Shown here: piece after piece, positions 46,127 to 61,975 of the stretch
Layout of the letters: each line of letters starts with the position of its first letter
How positions within the stretch are numbered: the first letter of the stretch is position 1
Assembly (NCBI GenBank): GCA_029931535.1
Contig: JAQPZY010001549.1
Span: 3,847,501-3,911,500 of the forward strand
Length of the DNA: 64,000 bases
DNA from: Margaritifera margaritifera
Lineage: Eukaryota; Mollusca; Bivalvia; Unionida; Margaritiferidae
Direction: 5' to 3'
The notes under the pieces: model-generated
Seen by the model: the letters and a program-made list of their open reading frames with translations, nothing else
Database searches by the model: none
What the model was told of the DNA's origin: nothing
Position numbers and translations under genes: made by a program

Positions 46127-48058
46127 CAGATAGACAGACAGACAGACAGATAGATAGAATGTGTTCCACTGCGAATATAAGATGATTGGAGACTTATAAT
46201 GCACTAGATGTAGACTGTCAGCTGCTATAATACCATAATACTGGATCGTCACATACTTATAGGACATTAGTAGTCAAGCGGTTGTCGGAATATAAATACA
46301 TTCCCAACCAGTCTAACACTCTTAAAGGCCCGTCTCTGAAGGCTTACCACCATTATGTTTTTTTTTTTTTTACGACAGGCAGTTGCCAATCTTATAGATC
46401 CAATTTGAAAACAAGATTAACCGAGATATCATTCGTGATACAGGAATGTAAAGGACTGTGGTGTGTAATAAGCCTTTAATTTAAATGTGAAGGATTTTGT
46501 GTTTGATAAGGGCAGCAAAATTCACTTCAATAGTCTGTCACGATCGATCACTTTTATATCCACATCAATCGGTAAATTGTTACATGACTGCTATTTTCCA
46601 TCCCTGCTTTCGAAATCCCACGCCAGATATAAATCGATTGCAATATATGAGCAATATATCTGAACTAGTGTGGTCAAGTATGGAGGGAGGCGGAAAAACT
46701 TCAGAAAACCGTGAATTTAAATGAAAGTTGACTTTACGATTTAGACGATGAAAGTGGCATTTGCAAGGTATTTGGTGCTCAAACTATATATGTACTGTTA
46801 TAGCAAGAAAACAAAAATCTGTTATAGTTTTTGCGTTATATGACTATGGGACACCGTTTGGGGGGGGGGAGGATGGGGAGGGTGCAACATGTAATAAAAA
46901 GCTTTGGCATTTCGCAGTGTCAAGCGATCAAAGTTGCTCTGGTTTTTACTTATAATTACTTTTGTCCTCGCTTTTTTAAATTTCCGATACATTTTAAGAT
47001 GATTAAATCCGGAGAACACGTCTGACATTAAATAAAGAAAGACTGTCACATATACATAGGACAAGCACTGTGTCTTTTGTGTCATAAATAACTGCTAAAC
47101 AGCTGGAGGACATATATACTATTCAAAATGGAGATAAATGCACGAGATATACACAAATATAATTCTACTTGTCATCGCTCTAATTTACTCTAAAATGATG
47201 ATGATGATGATATCATAGTGTAAAACATGTAAGCGGAAATAACAGTCTAAATCGAAAATTTGTTACTTTTCCAAAGATTTTAGAGTCAGCCAGCATCTTG
47301 TCATTTAATATGATTAACGACACGGGGACCCAGTAATAATGTCATTCAGTAGACAGAGATACATTCGTGTCTGCCAGGGAGGTCGCGTGTTCTAAATCTT
47401 ATCAGCTCTGGAGACCGCGCTACTGCGAAATTCCTGTCATCTTATCGGAAGACACAAACTTATAACTTCAACATAGCGAGAAAAGGGCTTATAGCTGGGA
47501 TTTGTGTGTTCCATTATAAGGTCGTTCCTTTATCGGCAACATCACACACAGAACAGTTTCCCTAATTTTATGAATAGTCTCTTTCTTTCAGATCTTAGCT
47601 CTAATATTGGAATTCGTATGCGTTTTTTTTAAAGCAGATCTATTGTCTTAACTTTGACATTATCCTATTTACCCGTTTTCGGTATTCAGTGTAATCTGGA
47701 AAATCGACTTTAGTTTTTTTTACCTTATCCCATGTCGCCGTTATCGGTATTCAGTGCAATCTCGAAAATAGACTGTGGTATGAAACCCACCTTTTGTTAT
47801 TTTCTGCCGGTTCTTTGGAAACATTCATTGAGAAATTCCCTAAACAACCAAATATCTTGCTAATTCAGTATTGGAAATAAATATGTATTTAATGGAGTTT
47901 TAGAACTTGTGCTTATAGAGAAAACATATTGTTTGAAAGTCTCACCAAATGACGTTAAATACTTCTCAACAAATTAGTCAAGTTTAGTTTATTCTTCCCA
48001 CGATTCAAATAATTATTTGCATCATTTATTCAGTTTAAGTGAGCATGGGAAGAAACCA

Positions 48059-48139
<81 letters not shown>

Positions 48140-48344
48140 CACACTCACACACACACACACACAATGTACAAGTTTAGCACCTCTTTTCATATGTTTTTTC
48201 TTCTTTTGCATGGTAATAGGGAACAAAATAAACTCAAATTAATATTATTTTACTTCAGCATGTAGTATTAGCTATTATGATGTAGTTTGGTACATGATGT
48301 GCATATTTAAAATTATTCCCTAATTGTAATGACCAGCTGCTGCC
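46062..48344. other. Non-coding region with microsatellites
   Basis: (GATA)n/(GACA)n at 46,091-46,157; a G-run at 46,859-46,868; (CT)n at 48,064-48,136 followed by a CA-rich tract at 48,137-48,163. A roughly 40-bp diverged duplication (TTATCGGTATTCAGTGYAATCT) occurs at about 47,675 and 47,742. No supported gene. Confidence 0.6.
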
Positions 48345-48690
48345 CAATGGTTGGTTGGTTGGTTGTTATGGGTTTAACGCCGTTTTTCAGCACATGATAG
48401 GCTATACATGGCGGCCAGTATATTTGGTGGAGGAAGAACCCGAGAAAACCCCGGGAAGAACCACCGACCCACGGGAAGCTACTGGCAAGCTTTCTCACAT
48501 ACCCACGTTGGCCGAGGTGAGATGTCAGTGATCTGTAAAGGCGAGCGCCATAGACCACTCCGCCAGGCAGGGCCTTAGACCACTCGGCCACCCAGGGCCT
48601 TAGACCACTAGGCCACCCAGGGCCTTAGACCACTCGGTCACCCAGGGCCTTAGACCACTCGGTCACCCAGGGCCCCGCTCCTGCCCAATA
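48345..48690 (-). mobile_element. tRNA-Ser/Leu-derived SINE with amplified A-box
   Basis: On the minus strand the head GGCCGAGTGGTCTAAGGC is a tRNA-Ser/Leu-like A box. A body follows with GTGGGTATGTGAGAAAGC, CCCGTGGGTCGGTGGTT and CCTCCACC, and the tail GGCGTTAAACCCATAACAACC ends in (AACC)n. The head is repeated about five times with a 25-bp period at 48,571-48,673. This body is a frequent molluscan SINE type to my knowledge. Confidence 0.75.
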
Positions 48691-51655
<2,965 letters not shown>

Positions 51656-52717
51656 TTATTGCTGCACTTAGGATCGGATGCTGTGAAATTTAAAAGTCTA
51701 AATTACATTATTTATAAACAAGAATGGTTCGGTGTTTTGATGGGAACATTAAGTTCAGCAAGTAAATTCTAGCATCTTAACCAAATGTATTTAACGCTAA
51801 TATTGCAATACGTTATTCCAATAAATGTATGGTTGCTTCGGAATAACGTTTGACTGCCAGGAGTTGTTTGAAGAAGCATATATAGCAACGGTACTCCCTT
51901 TTTCTGATCTCTGTCAACCAAAGCGGCATACGGGTAACGTCCGACGGCAATTTAACAATAAATTTAGCTTTTAAAATTGGCTGATTTGTAGGACAAGACA
52001 AACTGTAATTCGTCTAATACTCAAATGAGTACACTGCACTTGCTTCGGAATTAAATTTTAAAATCAAGAATATAACAAACTCATTACTTCACAGCATTGA
52101 GAAGTTGCCAAATAAAAAGAGTTTATAAGTCTATTTGTATTACTTTGCACGCTCTCGCATCAAGCCACCATTCTACTTGATTAAATTAATAAATGTTCAA
52201 ACAGTTATCCATATAGTCCCATACGCAAAATGTAATCCGGTTCATAATTTTTTTAGGGACCGACCATAGATCACGGGTGCATGTTTGTATCCGATTACTA
52301 TACCAGGATAAGATACATAGACCAGAAGTAATGAGACATCAGCATTCACAGTGGTTTCAATAATTTTATAACGGCCATAATATAATTAGAGAGTTCTTCT
52401 TGAACATCTGGAATCATCAATGACTTAATTTGAAATAAGTAATACCGTGAGATACAACTAAACACAAGAGATGCAGCCATTGTTACGTTGGAAGCCACGT
52501 AAAATTGAATCACAACACGAGAACAAAATCGTTGATCGTCTCTTTCCTTGATTGACATGGTATTGTTTGATAAGAATATATCCACTTATACTTCTCTAAC
52601 ATCTGCACCCGTCAATATTACGTTTGTACAGGATCTGTCACTAAAACATCTTTCCACATGACATTAAGACTTGCAAGCGACAATTAATTAAAACAAAATC
52701 AAGCGACCTCTCAAAGA
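51656..52717. other. Non-coding region
   Basis: No gene or repeat recognised. Confidence 0.4.
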
Positions 52718-54167
52718 ATAGCAAAAGTGATTAATTTTACTCAAATCTAATGCGTTTCAAACCTTTCCTTCTTTAATATATGCTAACACCAGAATCTGTT
52801 TAACGCTGAATATCATAAGTCTTTTTAACGTTATGAGAACCATGTACGTTGTGTTATGAGAGCAATGTACGTTGTGTTATGAGAGCCATCTATGTTGAGT
52901 TATGAGAGCCATCAATGTTGTGTTATGAGAGCCATCAATGTTGTGTTATGAGAGCCATCTATGTTGTGTTATTAGAGCCACATACGTTGTTATGAGAGCC
53001 ATGTACGTTTTGTTATGAGAGCCATGTACGTTGTGTTATGAGAGCCATCTATGTTGTGTTATGAGAGCCATCTACGTTGTGTTATGAGAGCAATCTAGGT
53101 TGCGTTATGAGAGCCATCTACGTTGTGTTATGTGAGCCATCTACGTTGTGGTATGTGAGCCATCTTCGTTGTGTTAGGAGAGCTATCTATGTTGTGTTAT
53201 GAGAGCCATGTACGTTGTGTTATGAGAGCCATCTACGTTGTACTATGAGAGCCATGTACGTTGTGTTATGAGAGCCATCTACGTTGTGCTGTGAGAGCCA
53301 TGTACGTTGTGTTATGAGAGCCACATACGTTGTTATGAGAGCCATGTACGTTGTGTTATGAGAGCCATCTATGTTGTATTATGAGAGCCATCTACGCTGT
53401 GTTATGAGCGCCATCTACGTTGTGTTATGAGAGTCATGTAGGTTGTGTTATGAGAGCCATCTATGTTGCATTATGAGAGCCATCTACATTGTGTTATGAG
53501 AGCCATATACATTGTGTTATGAGAGTCATGTACATTGTGTTATGAGAGCCATGTACATTGTGTTATGAGAGCCATCTACGTTGTGCTATGAGAGCCATGT
53601 GCATTGTGTTATGAGAGCCATGTACGTTGTGTTATGAGAGCCATCTACGTTGTGTTATGAGAGCCATGTACATTGTGTTATGAGAGCCATGTACATTGTG
53701 TTATGAGAGCCATCTACGTTGTGTTATGAGAGCCATCTACGTTGTGTTATGAGAGCCATGTACATTGTGTTATGAGAGCCATGTACATTGTGTTATGAGA
53801 GCCATCTACGTTGTGTTATGAGAGACATGTACATTGTGTTATGAGAGCCATCTACGTTGTGTTATGAGAGCCATGTACATTGTGTTATGAGAGCCATCTA
53901 CGTTGTGTTATGAGAGACATGTAAATTGTGTTATGAGAGCCATTTACGTTGTGTTATGAGAGCCATCTACGTTGTGTTATGAGAGCCATCTACGTTGTGT
54001 TATGAGAGCCATCTACGTTGTGTTATGAGAGCCATCTACCTCGAGGCATTTCTTTTAGTGCATTAATAGAATGAGTATAATATATTGTAATTATAATTCG
54101 AATGCTATGGCAGCTAAGTTTAAATTCAATATTGTTTGTGAAAAAAACATAAAAACTCGAGATACAT
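52718..54167. repeat. 23-bp minisatellite block A with duplicated flanks
   Basis: About 52 units of GAGAGCCATSTACGTTGTGT-TAT (23 bp) at about 52,840-54,035. Left flank from about 52,718 (TTTACTCAAATCTAATGCGT) and right flank to 54,167 (GGCATTTCTTTTAGTGCATT...) are shared with block B at 55,570-57,046. Confidence 0.95.
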
Positions 54168-55395
54168 TAAACGATGTTGCTGAAATCATGCCAATGTTCA
54201 CAAACTCACAGACCTTCTCTATTAAAAAAATGTGAAATAGTAGTGTTAGTTTAGGTATGTATCTTTGTAAAGCGTTAAGAATTAAACAATACGCTGATTT
54301 GTTCTTTCTCTAATATTTATTTATTTATATTTTCTGAAATGTTCACTTGCATTAGCGCTACACTATTTGTGTTACTTTCGTTTTGTAAATGAGCTATATA
54401 GCTTCAAACAAAAAGAAAGACACCTTTTTATTTATTTAGTTATTAATTTTATTTTTTGGGTGGGAGGGGGCGTAAAGGCCTGGAAATAGTTCAAACAAAT
54501 GATATACATTTGAAACCTAAACTAGGAAATGAAATTACAACTAATATGACATTGAGATCTCCAAATCATCCCTAGATGACTTTAACTTGAATATAACTTT
54601 AAACTCTAAACTGAAGTTGCTATAAGATGTAGAGTAAAGCCTCTAACATGTACATCAAGATTTAGGTTGAAAGTTTCGAAACTTTTCTGCAATAAGCATG
54701 AACTCGGTTTGAGAATCAGCTGCCCCATAAAAAGAGAGACCTTGAACAATAACAATATTATACCTATCCCACAAGAATTATCAGTGACATCCTTTCAGAA
54801 GAAAGGTATTTCCTCACTACAGTATAGCCCACCAATGATTTTATTTATAACAAACTCAATAAAAAGACGAACGAAAATGCCCCCCCCCCCCTTTCCAACC
54901 CAAGTCCCATCTACCTCTCAAAGATTTAATACTTGTAGTCACAGAGATTTCCTACAGGTTATCTAAATATAGCGTCATAGTCTCGAATGATTCTGCAGAC
55001 GGGGATGCCACAGCTGTTGGGCTCTAAATAAATAACAGTTTAATCAATAAAAAAAATCACTAAATTGATTCATGTGTCAGCTGTTAAAACATAGTATGTG
55101 TTATTGACCGGAGCACTTGGTGGTAGTGTAGATGTTGGAGACCTAGATCAATCTTTATTTTGTCTTTTTAAAGCCCGTATGGGGAGAAGAAAATATTAAA
55201 GTCAAAATTAAAATCACTAGATCAGCTCAAATTGGAGGTATTTAGAAACTCATTACAATTACTAGGCTACAGAGACCATGATGACATTCAGCGAATGGCA
55301 CAGGCGGTGCAAAGTACAAGAATAATTACTTTTTTCTCACAGTATAAATAATGACACAAAAATGATATTGTATTGAATTGAACTGTTTTCACAGA

Positions 55396-55471
<76 letters not shown>

Positions 55472-55569
55472 AGTGTAACTTGAAAGCAGCAGTGTCATTA
55501 CAAACGATAATATGTATTTGTTTAAAATTTCGATGGGATGAAAGTGTGTTCAGTGCTAGCTATATTACA
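54168..55569. other. Spacer between minisatellite blocks
   Basis: Holds a (TA)n tract at 55,397-55,467 and a C-run at 54,880-54,891. No gene recognised. Confidence 0.5.
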
Positions 55570-57046
55570 AATAACAATAGTGATTCATTTTACTCAAATC
55601 TAACGCGTTTCAAACCTTTCCTTCTTTCATACATGTTAACACCAGAATCTGTTTAACGCTGTATATCATAAGTCTTTTTAACGTTATGAGAACCATGTAC
55701 GTTGTGTTATGAGAGCCATGTACGTTGTGTTATGAGAACCATGTACGTTGTGTTATGAAAGCCATGTACGTTGTGTTACGAGAGCCATCTACGTTGTGTT
55801 ATGAGAGCTATCAATGTTGTGTTATGAGAGCCATGTACGTTGTGTTCTGAGAGCCATGTACGTTGTGTTATGAGAGCCATCTACGTTGTGTTATGAGAGC
55901 TATCTACGTTGTGTTATGAGAGCCATGTACGTTGTGTTATGAGAGCCATGTACATTGTGTTATGAGAGCCATGTACGTTGTGTTATGAGAGCCATCTATG
56001 TTGTGTTATGAGAGCCATGTACGTTGTGTTATGAGAGCCATCTATGTTGTGTTATGAGAGCCATGTACGTTGTGTTATGAGAGCCATGTACGTTGTGCTA
56101 TGAGAGCCATGTACGTTGTGTTATGAGAGCCATCTATGTTGTGTTATGAGAGCCATGTACGTTGTGTTATGAGAGCCATCTATGTTGTGTTATGAGAGCC
56201 ATGTACGTTGTGTTATGAGAGCCATGTACGTTGTGTTATGAGAGCCATGTACGTTGTGCTATGAGAGCCATGTACATTGTGTTATGAGAGCCGTTTATGT
56301 TGTGTTATGAGAGCCATGTACGTTGTGTTATGAGAGCCATCTATGTCGTGTTATGAGAGCCATGTACGTTGTGTTATGAGAGCCATGTACGTTGTGTTAT
56401 GAGAGCCATGTACGTTGTGTTATGAGAGCCATCTATGTTGTGGTATGAGAGCCATTTATGTTGTTATGAGCGCCATCTACGTTGTGTTATGAGAGCCATG
56501 TCCGTTGTGTTATGAGAGCCATCTACGTTGTATTATGAGAGCCATGTACGTTGTGTTATGAGAGCCATGTACATTGTGTTATGAGAGCCATTTATGTTGT
56601 GTTATGAGAGCCATGTACGTTGTGTTATGAGAGCCATGTACGTTGTGTTATGAGAGCCATGTACGTTGTGTTATGAGCGCCATCTACGTTGTGTTATGAG
56701 AACCATGTACGTTGTGTTATGAGAGCCATGTACATTGTGTTATGAGAGCCATGTACGTTGTGTTATGAGAGCCATCTACATTGTGTTATGAGAGCCATTT
56801 ATGTTGTGTTATGAGAGCCATGTACGTTGTGTTATGAGAGCCATCTACGTTGTGTTATGAGAGCCATCTACGTTGTGTTATGAGAGCCATCTACGTTGTG
56901 TTATGAGTGTCATGTACCTTGAGGCATTTCTTTTAGTGCATTAATAGAATGAGTAGAATATATTGTAATTGTAATTCGAATGCTATGGCAGCTAAGTTTA
57001 AATTCAATATTGTTTGTGAAAAAAACATAAAAACTCGTGATACATT
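55570..57046. repeat. 23-bp minisatellite block B with duplicated flanks
   Basis: About 53 units of the same 23-bp repeat (about 55,685-56,920) between the same flanks as block A. Variants differ in distribution: GTACGTT dominates here, CTACGTT and GTACATT in block A. Confidence 0.95.
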
Positions 57047-57610
57047 TTCATTTTAATAATAATGTTGATTTTTGCTATTTTAAACATGAAAAAGTTACAT
57101 CATAATGCCTAGGAAAAGATGCTAATTTACAGATTACATTTAACGATGATTGCATCGTGATAAGTAGCATCAAACTTGATAGTAGCGTGGTTAAACAGTA
57201 CGGTATAAGGAAGGAATGCAATATGTATTTTATTTGGGTAAATACACAGATGTGTACTCGTCTCAGTATACTGCACAACTTAAATATCTCTTAAGCTTCA
57301 CAAGGTCAGTCCGCAACGATTCAACAAAAAGAGAGATAGACATTATGAAGAACAAAGCAGAGATTTAAAACAAGACTCTTGCCTCTGTATATGAAGGATT
57401 TGTTTCAGAACCAACCATATGAATAACAAAATTTCGCATAAATCTGAAATAATTCATACGTTTGAAAGGATTTAGAAACGTTGCAAATTGTTGAAAATAA
57501 AAGTTTCTTTTGATGATATATCATGTTTGCTTGTTGATGACGCCTAAAGACACTTTGTCAAACATAAAGTAGTCTCTGGATCTTTTATACCATTTTATAT
57601 TTCAGACAAA
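57047..57610. other. Non-coding region
   Basis: Nothing recognised. Confidence 0.4.
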
Positions 57611-57994
57611 GAACAGTATTTCGGGCATTTTTACTCGATCCTTAAACCCTGCTACTTATACAAACATCAACCAATTGTAACAACAAATCAAACAGGACAA
57701 ATTAAAATAAAATACGCTAAATTAAAAGAAAGGTTACCTGAACAGTCTGCCTACGCATTGCACAAGCAAGTAAGACAACGATTTCCCTACATAAGATTTT
57801 ATGTCAGCCATGTGTATGACCAATGGCAGGCGGTAATAGTTAACATGCAAGCATATAGAAAAAATACAACACAAATACAGTTTGCTTTCAGAAAAACCTT
57901 TAGAGATCGAAGACCTGAAAATATACAGTTTGAAAAGGAAAAAGAATTTTGCAACAAAAGAGTTCAGGATTCGTTGCAAAATGAAAACATTTAA
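57611..57994 (+). pseudogene. Unrecognised ORF fragment
   Basis: An open plus-strand frame of about 120 codons before a stop at 57,994. It is rich in aromatic and basic residues (FPYIRFYVSHVYDQWQAVIV). It has no ATG at its upstream end and no recognised domain. It is the first of several plus-strand fragments that may belong to one decayed element. Confidence 0.35.
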
Positions 57995-58359
57995 TCATTT
58001 TAAGCTTATCAGACAAGAATGCATATGTAGTATAACGGTTCAAAAGAACCTTAAAAGACTAGAATGTAGAACTATTTCACTAAAATTGAAATCAGAAAGA
58101 TTCGTTGGTGTTTTACTAAAGTTAATTGAATGACACAGAAACACTCAACGTACATGCATATACATCGCTCGAGTTGAAGCAAGAAAGAAAACATATCAAA
58201 GGAATGGGTTAATCTATTCGGTTAGTTGACAACTAATAGAGCACGCACCTGAATTTAAAATTGATTAAATAGCTAATATTTCAATATATATACCTTTCTA
58301 GCATTACCGAGGAAATATTTATAAAGCAGGAAAGACAGTTGATGTGAACCTATTTTTTC

Positions 58360-58612
58360 AAAACTAAGTGAGAGGTTTTACAAGGCATGTTTTACTGAGA
58401 GACTTAAGTGAGAGGTTATACAAGGCATGTTTTACTTAGAGACTTAAGTGAGAGGTTATTCAAGGCATGTTTTACTTAGAGACTTAAGTGAGAGGTTATT
58501 CAAGGCAAAACTAAGTGAGAGGTTATACAAGGCATGTTTTACTTAGAGACTTAAGTGAGAGGTTATTCAAGGCAAAACTAAGTGAGAGGTTATACAAGGC
58601 ATGTTTTACGAA
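58360..58612. repeat. 40-bp tandem repeat
   Basis: Units of AAGTGAGAGGTTATACAAGG plus CATGTTTTACTTAGAGACTT (40 bp). Two shortened units with CAAAACT replace the second half. Confidence 0.9.
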
Positions 58613-58683
58613 CAAAATTCATTTCTATGCGACAAACAATGTGACCTATGCAAAGTTAAAAGATTTCTTTAAGAAAATAGATG

Positions 58684-58922
58684 CATCGTAAGAAGTATGT
58701 ACTCGAAAAATGGAAAGAAAAAAATGAATCTTTTAAGAGTTGGGAGTCAGGTGAAAATATTATGCCATTAAATAAATGATGTGTCGATGACACATTTCTC
58801 CATCGCATACGTTCTGCCACTGGCAGACCTCGCCAAACGTACTTTTTTCCATTAGAGACAACAGAAGAACAATGCATAAAAAGAAGACTTAAAGAGTATG
58901 AAACTTTTAGTTTTGAAAGCTA
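58684..58922 (+). pseudogene. Unrecognised ORF fragment
   Basis: A plus-strand frame with KKYVLEKWKEKNESFKSWES and, after one stop, HRIRSATGRPRQTYFF. Charged and protein-like, but of no family I know. Confidence 0.3.
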
Positions 58923-59049
58923 ATTTGTTTATTGAATGTGACCGGTGTTGATAAAATGGTGCCGTAGAAAATGAAGTATTAAACTATACCTGATATGGGA
59001 AATACCTGAGGGAAAAAAGGCAAATACATCAAAAATCATTGCAAGTTAG

Positions 59050-59462
59050 GAACGAAGTGGTACACATGAAACACGTGTTAAGGAGACTACAGTATGTATG
59101 CTATCCTAGCAGGATAATAAATGACACAACGGAAGAAATGAACAGAGATAACATTGAAACATACGAAGTTGATTCCAACAAAATCTAAAAAGTTGAAAAA
59201 CAAATAAAATATAAACGACGCCAAGTTAATCTATGAAATGTTGAGAAAAAAAATGCACGGTAGTGAAAATCAAATAATGTTGATGCAATGACTGTTACAT
59301 TTAAACTGTTCTCGAATTGCATTCAAAGACAGCATAACACTTGTGCCAACTACACCATTAACTATGCATATTTCCTGGACAACATTTGTACTGTGTACAA
59401 TTTTAACAAATCAATAAAACCTCCAGTCACATGGAAATACAACGAAATGTTTCTAAATTAGT
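59050..59462 (+). pseudogene. Unrecognised ORF fragment
   Basis: Fragments in one frame (RRLQYVCYPSRIINDTTEEM, then FKLFSNCIQRQHNTC) separated by stops. Same strand as neighbouring fragments. No family recognised. Confidence 0.25.
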
Positions 59463-59989
59463 TGAATGAAGTAAACTCTAAGGAATATCCGACGTATTGT
59501 ATCTTGTGTCTGCGTTGAAGCTTTGTATTTGTGCTGGTATAATTCTCATTCCTACTCATTTTGATACGCTGTGTTTTTCAGCATTGTGGTATTTTTGTTT
59601 TATGGTATTGTCTATAGTGCTTTTTGTTTCTACTCATCATTTCTAAATGTATCCTTCATTTTCATTCCTCCGTTTTTTCCACTTTCCTTGCGGTGTACTT
59701 TGTTTTCTCTATACCACCTTTTCGTATATCATTTTAGGACACGGTTGGTATTTTACTTTGTGTACTTTAACTCAGTTATGTATTTTACTTCTTCACGCAT
59801 AGGACTTGATTTGAACTCCGTCCTTTTATGTACCTAATTTAATTTCAATTTGTTTCCACTTCAATTTATTTTAATTTCTCAAAATGAAAACAGAAGTCAG
59901 CTTACAACTGACCTCGTTATCACCTTGAAATCGTGGCAAAGAAAATGTGTACCTGATGTTTAGTAATGTTGATTTAACTTTGCAAATTT

Positions 59990-60388
59990 CAATACAAATA
60001 ATGAATGCTGCACAGTTCAAACAGGAAGTGGAATCTAAGGTAGGCAAAGAACATGAAAAAGGGTACTTCCCAAAAGCCAAAAGATCAGCGTAGAGTTGAA
60101 ATTACTAGGCAACCTGGAAAACGTTCACTGGAATTCAATAAAGGCGAAGCTGAATGCTTAAAGGAAGAACACGAGGACTCTTAAACATTGCAAGATGATG
60201 CAAATACACTATCTGAAATAAATGACATTTCAAACAGTACGATCTATTATTTGATAGGTGGTGGTATACCTGTTTTAGGCATTTTGTTTATTTATTCAAA
60301 AAGTAAAATTAGTTCTTTACAAATTATTCAACTTTGTGCCTTAGGTCTACGTGCAGAGAACCATCAAAATGCAGTTTTAAAACAATGA
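59990..60388 (+). pseudogene. Unrecognised ORF fragment with membrane segment
   Basis: MNAAQFKQEVESKVGKEHEK begins near 60,000. After two stops, the ORF to 60,388 contains a likely membrane helix (IYYLIGGGIPVLGILFIY) and LQIIQLCALGLRAENHQNA. The mix looks like a real former protein, perhaps viral or transposon-encoded, but I cannot name it. Confidence 0.35.
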
Positions 60389-61265
60389 GCAATCAATAAA
60401 AGTACAACAAGAAAGAAAAAAAAATGAAAAAAATAACACCATCCCTGTATCATACTAAAGGCAAATGTGTGCCAGAAGTCCAATCGTACAAGGGGAAGGT
60501 CTGGACTTTGTTGAACCCGATACATGAAATACTTTAACTATTCATGTAAGAAATAGAACTGGTTTTATCAACAGAAAAATGTTGAGTAAAAATAGACATA
60601 CAAAACAAACATTACCAACTCCATTCACCATGCACAAATTAAATTTGTTCTCATATTTGCGTAAATGCCGGTTTTGAAGAAGCTGTTTAAGATGTCAAAA
60701 GGTTCACCATCAAATATGGATAATGGATAAACTGAACAATTAATTATTCCATTTTAATATCGTTAGTCCACTGTCCACTACCTAATAGCACATGCACACT
60801 TACGTGACTAATTGTTATCATTGTAGAGTCAAAGGAAAATCATGCTAAAGCAATGTAGGCGAACGCACACTCAAATATTTATTGCTAAATGCTTTAAGGC
60901 TTTGATAAATAATTAGCAGAGCTTTTATCTTCAGACAAATATAAACTTAAACGAAAAACATGATCGACAAAATTTACCATTCAACACTAATATCTGGTCT
61001 TACTGATGCCTACAACATGGTTTGAATAAATGACTGAGATTTACAATCAGTATACCATCAAGCACGGATATTGGAGAAGTTGTAAAGCTAATAATTCCGG
61101 TTCCATTTAGTCAGCCAATAATACTTATGTATTTGAATTAGATTCATTATTATTTGACGAATTCAAGTTAGTAAATAAATGTGTCATAGAAAACTAAAAG
61201 GCATCCGTTTATACAGTTCTTTCAAATTTTTATATTGAACCTTTAAGCATTAAGGGCATTTAATA

Positions 61266-61975
61266 TTGATTTTATTTCATTGGATTAGAGGTAGACAACC
61301 AGCGTGTATCCTACTCGTTAGACTTTCAATACAATATGATTCTAATCGGTACATTCCAATAGAATCACGTACATACTATCAAAAGAAAGCAAATATAGCT
61401 AAAATGATACATCCATTCAGACAGGATGTAAAAACAAAATGTGTTTTAATTAAATAGCGAAGTTTTTACCTATGGATAAATGGCGTGAACAGATAATAAA
61501 GCCGTTATTGTGCTTTACAGTACATTACATGTCAGCAGTAAGAGTAATTATTGGAAGAGCAATAGCTAAGGGTCTGTCATTGACACGAAGCAGCTATTTG
61601 TTCAAGATATTTTATCATAATGGAGTTATCGAAGAAGGAATTACATCCAACAAAACTTGAAGTATTACAGAGAAAAACTTTAGAGTTCAATGCAATCAGA
61701 TCAAAAACATTTGCTAACTTGACTTGAATGAAATATTGAGAGAACAACGTTTAATGGCACAGACATTAAGCAACTTCGTTGGTGTTTTTGCTTTATTCGC
61801 TTTAACTCACCCTGACACATCTAATCACCCAGAGAGTAAGTTATTACTTGTAAAACCGATGCAATCTAAACATATGAATTTATACCAACCTTCAGATGAG
61901 CAAGTGAAATACAAGTACACATTCGTTACACCTGTGATATTTGTAAGTGTGCTAATTGAAAACAAGTTTCTTTAA
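61266..61975 (+). pseudogene. Unrecognised ORF fragments
   Basis: Three consecutive plus-strand frames (61,266-61,457; 61,472-61,660; 61,724-61,975) are each closed by a single stop and read as one broken gene: WREQIIKPLLCFTVHYMSAV, IIGRAIAKGLSLTRSSYL, REQRLMAQTLSNFVGVFALF. No domain recognised. Confidence 0.35.

Noticed and set aside
46497..46724. 75-residue plus-strand ORF
   Set aside because: No recognisable composition or motif; length expected by chance.
48017..48265. SLSLSL / EREREREE ORFs
   Set aside because: CT microsatellite artefact.
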